The notes under the pieces are model-generated. The model ran no database searches. It had not been told where the DNA came from and saw only the letters and a program-made list of their open reading frames with translations. The position numbers were made by a program, and so were the translations under genes. 64,000 nt of DNA from Thermothielavioides terrestris NRRL 8126 (Eukaryota; Ascomycota; Sordariomycetes; Sordariales; Chaetomiaceae). Positions 21,541-33,236 of the stretch are shown in pieces; position 1 is the stretch's first letter; each line of letters begins with the position of its first letter. The stretch is from NCBI RefSeq assembly GCF_000226115.1, contig NC_016458.1, forward strand, positions 4,684,001-4,748,000, given 5' to 3'.

Positions 21541-22545
21541 TTACACACGAGTGTGCGAGTAGGGCTCGTAGGCGCCCGCGTGCTGCGAGGCGGGGCCGTA
21601 CGACTGGCGGGCGTAGCCGGCGCCCGAGTAGCTGCCGTGGGGGTCGCTCAGGCGCTCGTAGCCCGCGGAGGGACCCGGCATGAACTTCTCGGCCTCGGGC
21701 CCGCCGCGGCTGCGGCTGCGGCGCCACGAGCCGTGGTCGGGCGCGCAGCAGCAGATGGTGAACATCCAGAACAGGGCGGCGGCGATGGCGAAGGCCTCGC
21801 CGATCCAGACCACGGCCAGGAAGCGCCCGTTCAAGTGGCTTGAGAGGCCGTAGGGCTTACCCGAGGCCTCGAGGGCGCCGACGACGATGACCGACGTCGC
21901 CGTGGCCAGGCCCGCCGCCGCGCCGGCGATGACGCCCGTCACCAGCGCGATCACCCAGGTCAGGCACGAGAAGATGCGGCTGCAGCTGGCGAAGAGGCCG
22001 AAGAAGAGCTCGACGCCGAGCGCGATGTAGGCGATGACGAAGACGATCTGGGTCCACTTGGAGACGGTGGCGAAGGACTTGATCGCGTCCGACATTTCCT
22101 TGGGCAGCGTCACGTTGACACCAGTCGGCGTGATCAGGCTGTGGAAGTTGTCCGTCGTTGAGTTGAGCGCTGACTCAGCCCAGTTGAAGGCCGGCTTGGT
22201 GCAGTCGCGCGTGCCGTTCTGCGCCGTGTAGCAGTAGTTCCAGATGTTGACGTCGTAGATGTTGTACAGGCCGAGGTCCTTAGACGTGATGTTGTTCGTC
22301 TGCTGCGCCTGCCGCTTGCCAATGTTGATGTCCGACACCTTCGGGATGTTGAGGTTGAAGCCCGAGCCGTCGAGGATGTGCGACACCTGGTCCGGCGATA
22401 TCGAGAGGTTGGTCGTGTTGATCTCGAACATGAACAAGCCCTTGTCGGAGATGCCCGCCAGGCCCGCGAGCAGCATCGCAATCAACGATGCCAGCGTCAG
22501 CAGGAACGGCAGCAGCACGCACACAAATCGCCCGAAGTTGGCCAT
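21541..22545 (-). CDS. SUR7/PalI-family four-span plasma-membrane protein
   Basis: Single exon, 334 aa. The start at 22545 (MANFGRFVCVLLPFLL) places the first hydrophobic segment at 7-30, as in the family; the open frame extends upstream but without conserved sequence. Further membrane segments are at about 165-187, 193-222 and 242-266. The large first outer loop contains the claudin-like W...C...C pattern (W102, C105, C115) and N-glycosylation sequons (NTT, NLS, NIT, NGT, NST, NVT). The cytoplasmic tail after 270 is polar, with repeated Gly/Ser/Tyr (SAGYERLS, GSYSGAGYARQSYG, GAYEPYS). The SUR7 family includes eisosome/MCC markers and the ambient-pH sensor component PalI; the size and outer-loop pattern favour the SUR7 side. 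Its proximity to PIL1, whose product scaffolds the same membrane domains, may or may not matter. Confidence 0.85.
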   Translation of the reverse strand: MANFGRFVCVLLPFLLTLASLIAMLLAGLAGISDKGLFMFEINTTNLSISPDQVSHILDGSGFNLNIPKVSDINIGKRQAQQTNNITSKDLGLYNIYDVNIWNYCYTAQNGTRDCTKPAFNWAESALNSTTDNFHSLITPTGVNVTLPKEMSDAIKSFATVSKWTQIVFVIAYIALGVELFFGLFASCSRIFSCLTWVIALVTGVIAGAAAGLATATSVIVVGALEASGKPYGLSSHLNGRFLAVVWIGEAFAIAAALFWMFTICCCAPDHGSWRRSRSRGGPEAEKFMPGPSAGYERLSDPHGSYSGAGYARQSYGPASQHAGAYEPYSHTRV

Positions 22546-25246
22546 TGTGTCTGTTGATGATGTTGTTTCTTTCTCGTAGTTGCTTCCTTGACCCTCGGTT
22601 CTCGTTCCCCACGTTGGCGGGGCTGGGATGACGCGAGTCGCGGTGGAGAGGGGGGGCGGCGACTGCAGCTGGGAGCGTGGATTGCGGCAGACTCGAAAAA
22701 TCAGCGAGGGAATAAAAATGCAGAAGAACGACAATGGAGAGGAGAGAGAGATGGTCCTGTGGCACCAGGCGGGCGGTGGCGATAAATAAAATCTCAGGCC
22801 GCATCTGGGGGCCCAGCCAGATACTGGCAGGGTCCCCATGCTGCAAGGCTAGCAGAGGGCTGTGCCTATCGGCCGGTGGGTGGCGCAGTTTTGGGCTGTC
22901 CTTGGCGTGGAACGGGTTGGCAGACCCACTTTCCCGGTCTTCAGCCAAACACGCCGGGGACGGGAATAACTAACGCAGCAGTTCCCGGACGGCCTCCAGC
23001 TCCCATGGAACACTCACTCGGCATGCAATGCGACGGAACCAGGGCACCTGTGAAGCTCTTCTGACCGGTCCACTCCACGCCCACCGTTTCACTCGCAGTG
23101 TGGCCCAAACCCTCGGAACACCCACGTCAACAGACCGATCCAGCCTAACGCTAAGGTACACTTGTAGTGGCGCGGTGACTGCAAGTTACCGATCTCAAAT
23201 GGATCGAGTGGATGGACACACCAGAGGAGAGCCCCCCGGCCATGGGATTAACTTTGGATACAGATCGCCAGCAAAAAAACTGCTGCCTGCTGCCTTCCCT
23301 GCCCCAGCTCCAGGTCCATGGAGTTCTGGTGATGGCGGAAAAGTCCAACCCCTGGTCGCGTCATTCCTACGCAGTAGTGTTTGGATTCGGCCTGCATGTT
23401 GGTCGCGGCCGAAGTTCCCGCCTCTGCGCCCGGCACAGTTCGAGTGATGAGCTGTTCCGGTTGCAAAGGCCCCCAACAAGTTGACCGCAACGAAACGGAT
23501 CCTCTCCGATTCCGCTTCCCGGGTCGGACGGGAAGCGATCGCTGTGTACACTCCATAACTACCAGCTACCTATCTTACAGATGACATACTTCTTACAGAA
23601 AGTAAACCCATTTCACCGGCCGACGCTCCATGTTGTGCTGATGCAGATCCCCCCGTCGGGAATTTGAATCGCCGCGGGATAATCTTGTTTCCACGCTCGC
23701 GTGTTTTATTGGCATTGGCAGCTGCACCACCCCACAAGCGTCGTCAACTCCATCTGAGCCGCAGCAGCAACGCGTCCGACTGCGGTACACTCCTAGTGGA
23801 CCGCACCCGAGTGTGAAGCTGCTGCGGGGTTGCACAGACACGGCTTACATAGTATGTACACAAAAGTGCCGTGAAAAATCCAAGTAATCCGTATCCGCAG
23901 TAGTCGACCGCCTCGTGCTCCGAGACCTGTGGCTGGAGAGCCTTGTCTCGGGCGGAGTGTCGCGGCCGCGCCTCTGTTGTCTCTGCTGCCGTGGCGAGCT
24001 TACGCACGCCAGCTGAGCCTCCACACCTGAGGGCCAGGCCCGTTTTTCGGCTCCGTTGCGCTGCAGTCTGATAAGCCAGCAATTCAGACATCGGAGGGAT
24101 TCCGCATTCTCCCGAGCACTTAGTCGTTGGACATTACCACAATATGCCCTCGTCGACCTCCGTACGCGTCGGTTAACGTTAACTGCGTCCTGAGTGCATC
24201 GTGCTGCCTGTGGCAACCTGGAATGCAGCCCTTACACTGTAGAGGCATCGATGCGAGCTTCCTCCAGGATGCACGTTGGTGGCCCTGTGGCAGCCACGGC
24301 ATGGCCAGGTTGCTGGGTAACACGGTGGCTGGGTAACGCCGGGATGTTGGTGCTCCGAGTGGGGCGCACGGATTTCTATATTTGGACGCCAGCTTGCAGG
24401 CAGCCCACGCCGGCGGAACGGCGGGATGGCGAGGGCAGAGCTCGTGCCAAGGCGAATGGACAGGATTGCCAAGACCTTGCTCTTCCGGACCCGGTCAGAA
24501 GCCCCAGGGCCCGGCCCCGGCTCCGGGCCCATGAGGCCGGTCGGCCGGGTCTGGCCTCCCATCAGACGGGCGCCGAGACGGCTCCGGAACTCGTTTCTGT
24601 CTGGGCCGCGACGTTCAAAGCGGGATGGGACCGGCGAAACGAGGCATCTCAAATTCTTCGGCACTCTCGCCACGCAGCGCGATGACGAGACGAGCGCTGT
24701 AGACGGCCACGGCGAGGTCATTGGCTCTGTCCATCCTAGGCAGCCTGCTAGTGTGAAAGTATCTCTCCAGACTCGACCTGGAAAGGGCTGGCCCGACTGC
24801 AGGCAAACACCAGCGTGCTATCCGTAGATTCCGCAAAGCCAAAATCACCGTTCTCAACTCGGGATGCTATGTATGCAGAGGTACGCGCGTCAACACCCGT
24901 AACGCAACCACTCTTTATATTCCAGATCTTTCACAGGTCCTAGCACGCACGGCCATAGGTGGTAGAGAACTCGGGATCCCGTCCGCTCTCCCCTAGATAA
25001 GCTACCAACCGCCGGATTAGTAGTTGGGTCGGTGACGACCAGCGAATCCCCGGTGCTGTACGTTTTGCTTCGCTATGTTTTGCTTCGCTTTTTTTCCTTG
25101 TCCACGACAGCTTGTTTTCAAGCCAGTGGAAAAGAAACCTGGGGAAATGAGAAAACACCAGAGAAGAAGAGAAAGGAAAGAAAGAGAGAACAACCTTGGA
25201 GGGAAGACGAAAACGCCTCCCTCGATGTCCGGTTCATCATCCCGCG

Positions 25247-25260
25247 ATTGGCTGAGTCAT
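25247..25260 (+). promoter_or_regulatory. Composite CCAAT-box (inverse) plus AP-1/Gcn4-type site
   Basis: ATTGG at 25247-25251 is followed after one base by TGAGTCAT at 25253-25260. These match the Hap complex core and the CPC1/Gcn4 or AP-1 core. TTAAATTTA follows 13 bases later. No gene is confirmed downstream. Confidence 0.3.
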
Positions 25261-25847
25261 CAGCAGAGGCTTAAATTTACGGATACTTCGGGCTTCATTG
25301 TCAACGTGTTCCAGCCGCTTTCAACTCCCAACCCCCACTGAACCCCCAACATGCTGCATCTGCACCAATTCGGAACTTGAGGATCGCCAGGCCCCAGGCG
25401 ACGACACCGAATCATTAACTCTGATGAAGAAATTTCTTTCCTGTCAAGTGAACTCTCCACCACACCGCTTCCCTGCGAGAGCCAAGCAGCCGGTCATGTG
25501 GCCGCCCGCATACTGCGACGCACCGACAAAGGGGCAAGGGTGGAAGGGCACACAACTTGGGCCGCGGGACCTGGGAGTCGGAAGCGTTGCGTTGCGCTGC
25601 ATTCCCCGGCAGGATTCCGCGGCGGAGGCTTTCCACTGGTTGGGGACTGCCGTCCGCCATTGTGTACGCTACACTCCTTCCGTACAAGTAGGTGATGGGG
25701 AAGAAGTAGTGTATACTACTCCGCACCTCGTAATGGTCTAGTCCTCCTGGTGACGTCCGTTGGTACCTTGCACAAGGTGGGAGCTTGCCTTCCGCCGCCC
25801 CACCTTGGTTCCAGAGCGCTGGGTGAGCAGCAGCGAGCTTGAACCGG

Positions 25848-25869
25848 CCTGACCTGAGCTCAGGTCAGG
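25848..25869. repeat. Perfect 22-bp palindrome
   Basis: The half-site CCTGACCTGAG at 25848-25858 is followed directly by its exact reverse complement with no spacer. It lies in the gene-poor region upstream of PPZ1. Confidence 0.85.
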
Positions 25870-26116
25870 TTGCTCCTTTCGATTGCGCGCCTGCTCAGTC
25901 CACAGCAGGACCAGACGGGCTGTGTGTCTCACCCGATGCAGCCAAGGCACCACAGCGTCAGAACAGCCAGGCTGGGCGGTCTTGTCTGACTTGTGTCGCT
26001 TGCAGTCACCGTGATGCGGGAGATTGCCGTTTCCGGCATGCCGGTTCCAGCTTAACGTTAATCCATGGACTGCTCTGGACGCTGTCAGCACCGCAAGTGC
26101 TACTGAACACTATGTG

Positions 26117-26145
26117 TACACTAAGGTGTACACTACCTTAGTGTA
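26117..26145. repeat. Hairpin: 11-bp perfect stem, 7-base loop
   Basis: TACACTAAGGT at 26117-26127 pairs with ACCTTAGTGTA at 26135-26145. There is no following T-run typical of a bacterial-type terminator, as expected in a fungus; the role is unknown. Confidence 0.8.
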
Positions 26146-27744
26146 GTTTAATGCGTACCCAAGGTTAGGTTAGGTAGTGTATGCGCAACGGGTGCTGCGG
26201 GGGGGCTGCTATCTCGGTGAAAGCCGAGACCCAATGGCTGCCATGAGGCGCTTAAGCCACGTCGACTCCAGTGGCATCCAGCGCCCCACTTGTACGGGAT
26301 TTGAGGCACGTGCCGTTCGCTGTGCCATTTGTTCGCGGGTCTCGTTCCTGCCAACATTGCCTCAGACGGGAATCCAAGAAATCATATCACAAGGAAGAAA
26401 GTGGCTGCCATTTTCATCAACCGTGAGATCCAAACCCATCTCATGATCTTGATACCCATTTCGGCAGCAGCCACTCAAGCAAGATTGTATTCTGGCACCT
26501 CAGCTGTGTTTCTGGCATCTTTTGCGCGGCAGCGCGAGCAATGCATTCGACCTTGCCTGCTTGACCCACCCCTGCGCCATCCAATCTTGTCTGGCCCTTG
26601 TATCAGAAGAGCCCCGCCAGTACGGAGCAGTGTCTTTGCTCTTCAGCAGCCGCGTCGTCATCGCCAGGCCTTTTTCCCCCAGACACCCCGAAGACATTCG
26701 AGACAAGACGGCGATCGCGATCGCCTCAGTCAGCCTCCCCCGCACCAGCTCATCAGCAGCGCAACTTGTCAACTTGTCAAAGTTGCATCGCATCAACCAA
26801 AGTTACTTCCGGCCCGCTCGGCCGTGTCCCCACGCCACCCGCCCGGATCGGCTGCATTTCATTTCATCGGCCCAGCGAAACCCGTACACCGACGGTGAGC
26901 CTTGACCCTCGACCGGCACGCTCGGCCCTTGGTGGCAATCTTTCGAACGGCAGCCGCCGCGGAAAGCCCATCCAGACTTTCTTCCTCGATTGCTGGTGTT
27001 CCCCTCCTACCTGCCGCGCTGTTCGTGTTTCTTTGAGCGCGAGAATCCTCAATACAAGGCATCCATTCGCCTGGCGCCTGCTTTCAGCCTTGGCGCGATA
27101 ACTAGATTTTTGAGTGGTCGCCCTGTCGTGTTATCTCAGTCGAGTGTAGGTTTTTTTCTGCCGCCTTCGTTCTTGCGCGCCCCCCACATTTCCCCTTCGG
27201 GTTTGCACTCAGTCCTTGCCCTGCTACAATTCAATCTCTTCTCATTGCCGCGCCTGTTCTGCTGCTTTGGCTGTTACCGTCGTTGTTTTGCTGTTCTATT
27301 GTTCGGCTTGTGAATTAGGCTGGCGAGGCTGACATCATCGGATCTAGTGGAGCTAATCCACGCCGGCCTCAAATCGCCCGCTGCGACTCCATCAACCTTG
27401 GTCCGTCCGATACTTCCGACGAGCGTCCGCCGCGCCTCGGCCACAACCTCTTCAACATCCTAACTCCTCCCCGCTCGTTTCCCCAAGTCTCCAAAAACGG
27501 AACCGTCATCGGGTCGTTGGTCCTCCACCGCCATCAACCTGCTCTCCGACCTCGAACGCTTCTATCACCCTCCCTAGGACGCTGGGGGCACGCCAGATAG
27601 ACAGTCGCTTCTAGACGGGTGCAGCGGTAGGCTGTGTGGGTATTCGCAGGCGACTTGCCGGTACCACAACCTGACACGCGCACGCCGTCCAGCCCCTTGA
27701 CTTCTCCATACCAGAGTCTCGCTTCCTCTGACTGTTGAGAAACC

Positions 27745-29470
27745 ATGGGCAACCAAGCTTCCAAAGATGCCGGCGCGGCGTCTTCCAAGACTGCGGGCAA
27801 TGGGGAAGAGGCCTTCCAGTCCTACCCCTCCTTCAGTAGGTCCGACACCAAGGGTTCGTCCCGGTCCTTTCGCTCTCTGCGCTCCAAGATCCCCGGCTCG
27901 GCCAAGACGGACAGCCCGCGGGGCTCTGCGATACTAGCGAACGGAGACGCCCCCGAGAAATCGGATGCGGCTTCCGTCAAGTCGGGGAAGAGCGGGAGGT
28001 CGACCCACAGCCGGGCCAACCGTTCCGACTCGACTCCTTCACCGGGCTCGCCTGCGTCGGCCGACACTGCGCCCGTAAGCTCCCCTTTCGATGAATCTTT
28101 GCCGCCGCCGTCGCCTATCCAGTCGGCATCCATGAAGGCGGGCGTCCATGATGTTTCTGCCGCCCAGGCCAGCGGAGAAGTAGACTACGTGTCGGACCAA
28201 CCGCCGTCCGGCGTTCCTAACCCGACCTTGGCCGCGCAGCAGCCAGGACAGAGCATCCTCGTAAAGCGCGAGGATGCTGTCAACCCGATCACAGACGACC
28301 CCGGGCAGGAGCCGGCCAAGGATGAGACGGGGTCTGGCATCGCCATGAGCGACATCAAGGATATCGACCTTGATGACTTCATCAAGCGCCTCCTGGACGC
28401 CGCATACGCCGGCAAGGTCACCAAGAGCGTCTGCCTCAAGAACGCCGAGATCACGGCTATCTGCCACCGCGCCAGGGAGCTGTTCCTTTCCCAGCCTGCG
28501 CTGCTCGAACTGGACGCTCCCGTCAAGATCGTTGGGGATGTCCACGGCCAATACACAGACCTCATTCGTATGTTCGAGATGTGCGGCTTCCCGCCAAAGT
28601 CGAACTTCCTGTTTCTTGGCGACTACGTCGACCGCGGCAAACAGTCTCTCGAGACCATCCTACTGCTTTTGTGCTACAAGCTCAAGTACCCTGAGAACTT
28701 CTTCCTGCTCCGTGGAAATCACGAGTGCGCCAACGTCACGCGCGTCTATGGCTTCTATGACGAATGCAAGCGGAGGTGCAATGTGAAGACGTGGAAGACC
28801 TTCATCGATACTTTCAACACCCTCCCCATCGCCGCGATCGTTGCCGGCAAGATCTTCTGCGTCCACGGGGGCTTGTCGCCCGCTCTCAGCCACATGGACG
28901 ACATCCGGAACATAGCGCGTCCGACAGATGTCCCGGATTACGGGCTTCTGAACGATCTGCTCTGGTCTGACCCGGCTGACATGGAACAGGATTGGGAGGC
29001 CAACGAGCGCGGCGTCAGCTACTGCTTCGGAAAGAAGGTTATTACCGACTTCCTGGCTGCGAACGATTTTGACCTCGTCTGCCGGGCCCACATGGTGGTG
29101 GAGGACGGCTACGAGTTCTTCACTGACCGCGTCTTGGTCACCGTTTTCAGCGCGCCCAATGTGAGTATCACCCCCGTTTCGCGGCTCATTTATTCCATTC
29201 CACGGGTGGCTGACAAGGTTGCCTAGTATTGCGGAGAGTTTGATAACTGGGGTGCCGTCATGTCGGTGTCCACCGAGCTCCTATGCAGCTTCGAGCTGCT
29301 CAAGCCTCTGGATTCGAATGCTCTCAAGAACCACATCAAGAAGGGCAGGAATAAGCGGAACCAGATGCTCAACAGCCCAGTACGTCTTCCTTGTTTTTCA
29401 CAAGCGAGGGTTTGTGCCGCGTTGCTAACAGTCGCCGAAGCCTGCAAATGTCTACCCCCAGAGCGTGTGA
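27745..29470 (+). CDS. PPZ1: PPZ-type serine/threonine protein phosphatase
   Basis: Model: join(27745..29160, 29227..29379, 29432..29470), 535 aa. Exon 1 ends at SAPN; the second exon resumes [14 protein letters not shown] and the third adds [12 protein letters not shown], the expected PPZ tail. The N-terminus MGNQASK is a myristoylation signal, followed by about 200 disordered Ser-rich residues. The PP1-like catalytic domain has GDVHGQ at 264-269, GDYVDRG at 292-298, RGNHE at 323-327 and HGG at 374-376, which supply the two-metal centre. PPZ enzymes are fungus-specific relatives of PP1 that act in salt tolerance, potassium transport and wall integrity and are inhibited by Hal3/Vhs3 in yeast. 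The N-terminal extension with Gly2 and the sequence distinguish it from PP1 (no extension). The upstream region is unusually long and gene-free. Confidence 0.95.
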
Positions 29471-30687
29471 TTTGTGGACGTCTCCGAGCCCCATGGAGCT
29501 CCACATTACCGTGCGTTGAAGCTTTGTCACGGCAGCCGAGAGGCTACCTAGACCAGCCAATGGCCGATTCGCAGGCATGGGCTTGGGATGGACCAACGAG
29601 GGCGACAAGTACGAACGCGCACAGGGCCTTTCTTTGGCGCCGAGAAACAGAATAATACGCCTAGCGACGGCGGCAGACGGCGACGATGAAGGTTACGAAA
29701 ACAACAAAAAGGACAGGTGTAGCGCCCGACAAGGGGCCAGATTCCACCGGTTATCGAGGACCTGAGACGGATTACGCCGACATCAGATTCACTCCTTCAA
29801 TGTGAACCAGGGGTTTCGAAGACGCTTACTGCGGGCCTTTCTTGAGAGGATGCTTCTTACGGCGAATAATTGCATTTACTTGGACGGATGGGACAGCCCG
29901 GGTTCGATCGGTCCTTGCACTCCACATTCCGAGGGCATCGGATGCCGAGTCAGGGAAGAAACGGCTGAAGAACAAAAGGAGCTGCGCAAGTTGTGAAGGA
30001 GGCAGTGGGATTAGCAACGGAGGGGTACGTACGAGTGAGGCACTCGAGCAGGGAACGGCAGCGAGGACGTTAATTGTGACGGGCCGAGCGAAGCCGGCTG
30101 TTACCGTCATCAGATCTGCGGGGTCCCGCTCCGCAACCGACATACCCCCCACGCTGCGTTCCTCGGCACCATTGATGTTTCCTGGGACGGCTTTCATACC
30201 GCTCTTGTCGAAATGTCTGGTTTGCCTCTCGGTGGACAGCAGCCGTGCGGAGGGTTTCAGACAGTTCGTAGCCCATGCTAATAGCCCATGCTAATTAATG
30301 ACGTAATGAGGGATGTCTTCATGGGTATTGATCTTGGTGAAAGGGGGAAGGTGAATGTTGCTGCCATGGTGTGATGCAGTCCGAGTGTGAGGTGAGCGCG
30401 GCGGTCCTTCTGTTACTCCAGACAGACACCTCTGGTATGTAATAAGGACCTGTACGGGCGACCCGAGTGAGATCAACCGGCGAACCGACTACGAATACGT
30501 TATGCATGTAAACGCGTGGTGTGACGAGAGATAGATAGGCAGGTGGCCTGTCTACATATCACAAGAAACGTTAAAATTACACGCCACTGGCGATGGACGC
30601 ACGTACATAAACATAACCATGCAGAGTACGGTTGCGGCGTACTAGTAGTATAGCAGATATCCCAACGAGATAGATATCCATCCCATA
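29471..30687. other. Intergenic between convergent PPZ1 and ALG12
   Basis: 3' flanks of two convergent genes. AGCCCATGCTAAT occurs twice in tandem at about 30269-30295. No gene is supported. Confidence 0.6.
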
Positions 30688-32873
30688 TCAACTCGCCTCA
30701 ACCGCCCTCTCCCTCGTCCTCCCACCTGCTCTCCCGTCCGCAACCCCCCGCCGCTGGCGCAGGATATACACGCGATCCACCATACGCGGGCCGATCCACC
30801 ACCCGCCCGTGACGGCGCGCACGCGACGCTTCCACGCCGCGATGAGCCTCCCGTTGCCCACGACCGGAGGACGCGCGACGGCGGCTCCCTTCTTCGTCTT
30901 CTTCCTCCCTCCTCCTCCTCTATCTTCTTCGTCGCCATCGTCGCCATCACCATCACCAGCCCCAGCGCCACCACCCGCTCCTGGTGACGGCTCGTCGACG
31001 CTGCTGCTGCTGCTGCTGCTGCTGGGCCGGAGGACCTCGATGCCCGCGTAGGCCTGCACGACGGCGACGGGCTCCCACTCGCCGGCGCCGGCGGGGATGG
31101 CGGCCGGGTCCTCCAGCACGAGGTAGGCGAAGCGGCGCCAGAAGTCGGGGCGGGCGAGGGTGCGCGGGTCCTCGGTTCTGTCGACGGCCAGGCGCACGCC
31201 GCCGCCGCCGCCGCGGTGCCCGTCGTTCTGGTGCTGCTGCTGCTGGCCGATGAGCGGTGGTGAGCTTGTCGACGTTGCGTCGAGCAGGGTGGAGGGTGGG
31301 AAGGAGGAGGATGTGGTGCTGAAGAGGGTGAGGCCTGTCATGCAGGTGAGTACGTCTGCGTGCACGGGAATGATGGCGGAGGAGGGGTTGCCGTCGGCGG
31401 CAGCAGCGGCAGCGGTAGGGTCCTGGAGCACGACAGAGCGCAGATGGGACACGGCCTCGCCGCCGGGGTAGTTGAGTGCTGAGAGGGCGAGCATGGCGGT
31501 GCTGGCGAGCAAGGAGGCGAGGACAGAGAGGAGGAGGGCGGCGGTTAGCAGGGTTGAGGCGATCGGAGCCTTGGATTTGCGCTGCCGGGCAAAGAGGAAG
31601 TTGGCGGACAGCGCGGCGGCTGCGGTTAAGGGCGGGACGGCGTAGAAAATGAACCTGGTTTCTTTGTGCGGCTGGAAGGAGTAAATGGCTATGAAGAGCA
31701 CCGAGGGGATCACAAGTTTGGCGGCGGCGCGGCGGAGGGCGGGGTGCCAGAGCGAAAAGGGGATAAGGGCAGTGTACGTAAGGGGGTTGACCAGCAGGCG
31801 AGGTAGGGCGGACGAGAAGTAGTAGTGCCAGGGCGAGACGCCCCAGTTGGAGGCGGCGCCTTGCACGACGTTGTAATAGAAACCCCAGAGCTCGGGCCAC
31901 AGCGGGCGCTGCCAGAAGTAGCTGTCGATTGGGATGGATGTGGCTAGCGCAGTGAGGAAGGAGGTGGCGAAAGGGAAGATGACACGCTCGAGCGAGAGTT
32001 CTGGGACGAGCACGAGGTAGAACACGGTGGTGATCAGCAGCAAGGCGACCTCGGACCGGAAGACGGCGGCGGCGAAGACGAACATGGCTATGGACATGCG
32101 CTGCCGTCCGGCTGTGCGAGCGAAGCTGCTGGGGTTCGGAAGAAGGAAGGCGAAAGCAAGTGTTGCTTGAGAGAATCAGTCCGCCTGCAAGCACCGTCCA
32201 GGGATATCGGAACGGGGGGAAGCGAGGAAGAGGCCTACTCAGTCCAAAGGCGAACATGTTCGGCAGCGTCCTGGAGGCGTAGAACACGACGTGGAACTGG
32301 CTTGCTTGGAGGAGCAAGTACCACCTCGCTGTCCCGGCGCCGTATGCACGCTTAATATTCCAAGCAAACATGAGGATACAGGCGGCGTTGAAGAGGCCCA
32401 GGATGGCTCTCACGATAAGCTGGGCGTGCTGGAAGCCGACGAGCGCCACGACGGGCTGGGCGAACCCGGCCAGCATCACGGGGCCGATGAAGGTCCGGGG
32501 GACGGCGCCCGGAAAGGTGAAGTGGTCATATGTGCTGGACAGCTTGTGGTGAATGTCGGAAGTGGGCGTGCCATAGACCAACACGTCGTGGGCAGCCTGC
32601 ATGTTGAACGACTCCTCGACTTTCGTGTAGGGGGCGACGACGAGGTGGGCCAGGATAAGCCCGGGTATTGAGAGGGGAAGAAGGATGTCTGTCTCCGGTT
32701 AGTACCGTCACCAGCAAGACAGGTTTGGTGTGATGTTCTGATGCTGCGACCACTCGCTCACCCAAAAGCTGTGTCAGTGAAGATTTACTCCTGCTGTAAA
32801 CGTCTGTATGTTGCTTGTCATCATCTCGTCTTGCTTTGGCGCCAGGCGGCGGCGCCATTTTGTTGGGTGCCAT
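30688..32873 (-). CDS. ALG12: ALG12 dolichyl-P-Man:Man7GlcNAc2-PP-Dol alpha-1,6-mannosyltransferase
   Basis: Model: complement(join(30688..32165, 32239..32688, 32762..32873)), 679 aa. The first junction restores SLTQLLDILLPLSIPGL; the second restores FAFGLTTLAFAFLLPN and uses an AAG rather than CAG acceptor. The GT22 hallmarks are the first-loop acidic motif KVEESFNMQAAHDVL (E62, E63), GTPTSDIHHKLSS, TFPGAVPRTFIGP, and HKETRF near residue 356. Multiple hydrophobic spans run through residues 38-460, as expected for an ER membrane enzyme. It adds the eighth mannose to the lipid-linked N-glycan precursor on the lumenal side. The C-terminal 200 residues are low complexity (SSSSSSSSVDE, GDGDGDDGDEE, KKTKKG) and make it longer than the yeast protein. 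ALG9, SMP3 and PIG-B of the same family are less likely, given the IHHKLSS and PGAVPRTF sequence. Confidence 0.93.
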
Positions 32874-33236
32874 CAAGGCTGATTCTCATGCAACAGACAG
32901 TAAAAAACTTGACATTCTCTTAATCGCAATCTGATATCAGCACCACCACGAATCCAACCTTTTTGAACTCGAGGTTTGGTGAAGGGAGGACGTGAGGTTG
33001 CTTGAGTGAGCTTCCGTTCCACTGAGCGTCGCAGCCCCCACAGTTAGTGGTATCTGTATTCCAGGCCATCTGAACCCCTGCCGCTGCCCCTGGACGTGCA
33101 CGAGCCTCTGCCCTGGAGGGAGCCCCGCCCATTCTCCGTGGGGAGCTCCAAACCTGGAACACCCCGCGATGCCGAACATCAACTGTTGAAGTCCAATCGA
33201 CGAGCTACCTACCACCCACCAGCATAGCCCAACAAA
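32874..33236. promoter_or_regulatory. Divergent promoter ALG12 / CAP2
   Basis: The 363 bp between the ALG12 start (32873) and the CAP2 start (33237) must serve both genes. No TATA box is obvious. A CCAATCG motif lies at about 33193, 44 bases before CAP2. Confidence 0.6.

Larger units (their letters stand above)
22546..27744. other. 5.2-kb gene-poor region between divergent SUR7-like and PPZ1
   Basis: No open frame here has a recognisable domain, a convincing splice pattern or sustained codon bias. Visible landmarks are a perfect 12-bp palindrome GTTAACGTTAAC at 24172-24183, a CCAAT-box plus TGAGTCAT composite at 25247-25260, a 22-bp palindrome at 25848-25869, a TTAACGTTAA site at 26052-26061 and an 11-bp-stem hairpin at 26117-26145. 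From about 26900 the plus strand becomes pyrimidine-rich and probably holds the promoter and long 5' leader of PPZ1. An unannotated noncoding transcript cannot be excluded. Confidence 0.5.

Noticed and set aside
24179..24721. 180-codon minus-strand frame in the gene-poor region
   Set aside because: Arg/Pro-rich product with no domain, overlapped by equally long frames on the other strand.
25298..25741. 147-codon open frame downstream of the CCAAT/AP-1 site as a possible small gene
   Set aside because: No family features, no codon bias and no conserved splice pattern; the promoter-like site alone is not enough.
30953..32602. Single 549-codon frame through ALG12 exons 2-3
   Set aside because: Correct only until the intron at 32238; beyond it, it is out of frame with conserved ALG12 sequence, which resumes in another frame after the AAG acceptor.
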